Source of the DNA: Paludibacter sp963678465
Lineage (GTDB): Bacteria > Bacteroidota > Bacteroidia > Bacteroidales > Paludibacteraceae
DNA length: 64,000 bases
Reading direction: 5' to 3'
Assembly (NCBI GenBank): GCA_963678465.1
Contig: OY782858.1
Span: forward strand, 1,302,001 to 1,366,000
The notes beneath the pieces are model-generated. The model made no database searches. It saw only the letters and a list, made by a program, of their open reading frames with translations, and had not been told where the DNA came from. Made by a program: the position numbers and the translations under genes. Positions 61,674-64,000 of the stretch are shown in pieces (the stretch's first letter is position 1; each line of letters opens with the position of its first letter).

Positions 61674-62897
61674 ATGAGAAAATTATTATTTATCCTAAGT
61701 TTCTTTATTTCGGTCAACGCGTTGGCAGCGACTGTCAAAACAGGTTTAGAAGTACTTGTAGATCAAAAATTTAAATTACTCGAAGGCAAACGTGTAGGAC
61801 TGATTACCAATCCAACAGGCGTCGACAGTAACATGAAATCGACCATAGACATTCTTTCGGAAGCTCCCAACGTGAAACTTGTAGCATTATTTGGCCCCGA
61901 ACATGGTGTACGTGGCGATGTTTGGGCCGGCGATAAAGTAGATACTGCCAACGATCCGAAAACAGGATTGCCTGTATACTCACTTTATGGAAAAACCCGT
62001 AAAGCAACACCCGACATGCTCAAAGGAATTGATGTATTGGTATATGATATTCAGGATAATGGTTGTCGCTCATTTACATACATAAGCACCATGGGACTAG
62101 CGATGGAAGCTGCTGCCGAAAACAATATAGAGTTTGTAGTACTTGACCGTCCTAACCCGCTTGGAGGTCTGAAGATTGAAGGAAATCTGACTGAAGATCC
62201 ATTTATTTCGTTTGTAAGTCAGTTTAAAATCCCTTATTTATACGGCCAAACATGCGGTGAGTTAGCCCTTATGCTCAATAAAGAAAACATGTTGGCTAAG
62301 CAATGTAAACTAACTGTTGTAAAAATGAAAGGATGGAAACGAAAAATGACCTGGGAAGACACCAAGCTGGAATGGGTGGTAGCTTCGCCACACATCCCCC
62401 ACAAACATTCTTCTTATTTCTATCCCGTGACCGGAATCTTAGGTGAGCTTGGTTATGTTTCGATAGGTGTTGGCTACACATTGCCTTTTCAAATTGTCGG
62501 AGCTCCATGGATCAATGCCGATAGCCTTACAAACGCATTAAACAAACTGAATCTGCCGGGTATTACCTTCCGTCCTATCCATTTCAAGCCTTTTTATTCA
62601 ACTTTCAAGGATGAACATTGTCATGGATCCGAAATTCATATAATGGATTACAAAAAAGCAAACCTTGCAGAAATACAGTTTTATATCATGCAGGAGCTGA
62701 ACAAGCTATATCCGGCAAAAGCCGTGTTTGCCAATGCCAACAAGGACAGATTCAACATGTTCGACAAAGTAAGCGGAAGTGATCAGATAAGACTGAAATT
62801 TGCCAAAGATCACAATTTTGATGACATAAAAGCCTACTGGAACAAAGACGTTGAAAGCTATCGGAACTTATCGAAAAAATACTATCTGTATCGTTAA
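61674..62897 (+). CDS. DUF1343 / NamZ-like exo-N-acetylmuramidase
   Basis: A 407-residue exported protein (signal MRKLLFILSFFISVNALAA). It matches the DUF1343 (YbbC, GH171) family: VGLITNPTGVDSNMKSTIDI, FGPEHGVRGDVWAGD, YDIQDNGCRSFTYISTMGLA, VVLDRPNPLGG and a closing QIRLKFAKDHNFDDI. Members such as NamZ release N-acetylmuramic acid from peptidoglycan fragments, so a cell-wall recycling role is likely. The Met at 61674 is used because the frame upstream (61647) lies inside the operator. Possible cotranscription with the oxidoreductase 28 bases downstream. Confidence 0.9.
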   Translation: MRKLLFILSFFISVNALAATVKTGLEVLVDQKFKLLEGKRVGLITNPTGVDSNMKSTIDILSEAPNVKLVALFGPEHGVRGDVWAGDKVDTANDPKTGLPVYSLYGKTRKATPDMLKGIDVLVYDIQDNGCRSFTYISTMGLAMEAAAENNIEFVVLDRPNPLGGLKIEGNLTEDPFISFVSQFKIPYLYGQTCGELALMLNKENMLAKQCKLTVVKMKGWKRKMTWEDTKLEWVVASPHIPHKHSSYFYPVTGILGELGYVSIGVGYTLPFQIVGAPWINADSLTNALNKLNLPGITFRPIHFKPFYSTFKDEHCHGSEIHIMDYKKANLAEIQFYIMQELNKLYPAKAVFANANKDRFNMFDKVSGSDQIRLKFAKDHNFDDIKAYWNKDVESYRNLSKKYYLYR

Positions 62898-62925
62898 TTA
62901 ATTCCATAAACCTATCAAAAATCTA

Positions 62926-64000
62926 ATGAAATTATTCTTACAGGAAATAGAAAAACAAATCCCCTCCAACCGCATATACACAGATGAAATGCGGCGTTTG
63001 GCATGGGGTACAGATGCCGGATTTTACCGACTGATACCACAAATCGTAATTCACTCCGAAAACGAAGCTGAAATCACACATATTCTGAAAACAGCCAACA
63101 AGCACAACATTCCGGTGACGTTTCGCGCTGCCGGTACCAGCTTATCGGGCCAGGCCATCAGCAATTCAGTACTTGTTATTGCCGGTAAAAACTGGGAGAA
63201 ATACGAAGTTGCAGCCGACAGAAATTCGATAAAACTACAACCCGGTATTGTAGGACAACGAGTAAACGACATCCTGAAGCCCTTCGGAAAAAGATTTCCA
63301 CCCGATCCGGCTTCGGTGAAATCGGCTATGGTGGGAGGAATTATCCAAAACAATGCTTCGGGCATGAGTTGCGGCACACACGAGAACAGTTACAAAACAA
63401 TTATTTCGGCACGACTCATTCTTGCCGATGGGACATTGCTGGATACCGCTGATGCGCAAAGCAAAGCCGATTTTCTTCAGTCGCATCCAGATTTTATTCG
63501 TCGCATCTGCGATTTGCGCGATGCTGTACGAAAAGACAAGGAACTCAGCGAACTTATTGAACGCAAGTACCGAATTAAGAATGTAACAGGGCTCTCCATC
63601 AATCCATTTATTGAATTTGAAGATCCGTTTGACATTATTCTGCATCTGATTGTAGGATCGGAAGGTACTTTGGCATTTCTGGCGGAAGCAACCATGCGCA
63701 CGGTAACCGATTACCCTTTCAAAGCCAGCGCTATGCTTTATTTTCCGAACATGTACGCCGCCTGCGAAGCCGTTACCAAATTAAAGAAAAGTCCGGTGAC
63801 TGCCGTTGAAATGTTCGACAGACAAGCGATACGGTCGGTAGAAGATAAGCCCAACGCTATCCCTGAATTAAAAACGCTACCTGCTGAAGCCGCTGTTTTG
63901 TTGATTAAAACCGAAGCCGACAGTGAGCCTGCTTTGAAGCAATACATTGATGAGGTAACAGAAGTTATTTCAAAATTCGACCTCCTCTATCCTACCCGCT
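62926..64000 (+). CDS. FAD-linked oxidoreductase (Dld/GlcD-like with probable Fe-S part), 5' part
   Basis: The frame starts at 62926 and is open to the window edge (358 codons). The FAD-binding PCMH domain is clear: EAEITHILKTANKHNIPVTF, then RAAGTSLSGQAISNSV and KLQPGIVGQRVNDILKPFGK and PPDPASVKSAMVGGIIQNNA. The N-terminus (RRLAWGTDAGFYRLIPQIVI) is typical of the long FAD-binding and (Fe-S)-binding fusion proteins that oxidise D-lactate or related 2-hydroxy acids at the membrane. The Fe-S part would lie beyond the edge. Start chosen 28 bases after the preceding stop. Confidence 0.88.
   Translation, partial: MKLFLQEIEKQIPSNRIYTDEMRRLAWGTDAGFYRLIPQIVIHSENEAEITHILKTANKHNIPVTFRAAGTSLSGQAISNSVLVIAGKNWEKYEVAADRNSIKLQPGIVGQRVNDILKPFGKRFPPDPASVKSAMVGGIIQNNASGMSCGTHENSYKTIISARLILADGTLLDTADAQSKADFLQSHPDFIRRICDLRDAVRKDKELSELIERKYRIKNVTGLSINPFIEFEDPFDIILHLIVGSEGTLAFLAEATMRTVTDYPFKASAMLYFPNMYAACEAVTKLKKSPVTAVEMFDRQAIRSVEDKPNAIPELKTLPAEAAVLLIKTEADSEPALKQYIDEVTEVISKFDLLYPTR

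Overview
This window looks like chromosome from a member of the Bacteroidota, most likely order Bacteroidales. The reasons are a SusC/RagA-type TonB-dependent receptor, type IX secretion C-terminal sorting tails, a BspA-like leucine-rich repeat protein, a YbbC/NamZ-type DUF1343 protein, low GC, few Shine-Dalgarno sites, and repeated promoters of the Bacteroidota form (TTTG, about 19-21 bases, TAnnTTTG). No rRNA, tRNA or CRISPR array was seen.

Layout. 1-2.5 kb: 5' part of a six-PAS sensor kinase (minus). 3-10.7 kb: VOC protein, a 317-base MITE-like element, an orphan SusC receptor, a PAP2-like membrane protein and three envelope proteins. 11.2-14.6 kb: an arsR-arsE-arsF-arsG-permease operon (plus) interrupted by a four-helix-bundle (S23) gene flanked by 32-base inverted repeats. 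15-20 kb: hypothetical and repeat proteins plus a 1.5-kb IS with a frameshifted transposase lying in a palindromic repeat. 20-26.6 kb: secreted or surface proteins (propeller lipoprotein, S41 peptidase, LRR/T9SS protein), a 27-residue membrane peptide and an acetyltransferase remnant. 27.2-30.1 kb: a restriction-modification island with a controller protein and C-box-like operators. 30.3-35 kb: secreted endonuclease I, then an SOS-type group (umuC, umuD, divergent SRAP gene and a hypothetical). 35.1-35.4 kb: GC-rich 21-base minisatellite. 35.8-46.9 kb: LytTR regulator, a PAP2 phosphatase plus lipid A deacylase-like pair, acetyltransferases, a DUF559 nuclease between repeat copies, metallo-hydrolase, glycosidase and small lipoproteins. 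47.7-52 kb: TrkH with a KdpD/KdpE-like two-component pair. 52.5-60.7 kb: SIMPL protein, Asn/Thr-rich lipoprotein, and a MarR-controlled TolC/HlyD/ABC-2 export operon. 60.9-64 kb: methylglyoxal synthase, a NamZ-like protein under a LacI-type palindrome, and the start of a FAD-linked oxidoreductase.

Almost every intergenic gap is filled with the same small vocabulary of 6-8-base-period repeat words, some self-complementary. Several gaps instead carry a nearly identical promoter module upstream of envelope genes. The most unusual features are this repeat vocabulary, the S23 element inside the arsenic operon, the C-box-regulated R-M island with two nuclease-like genes, and the deletion-derivative MITE.
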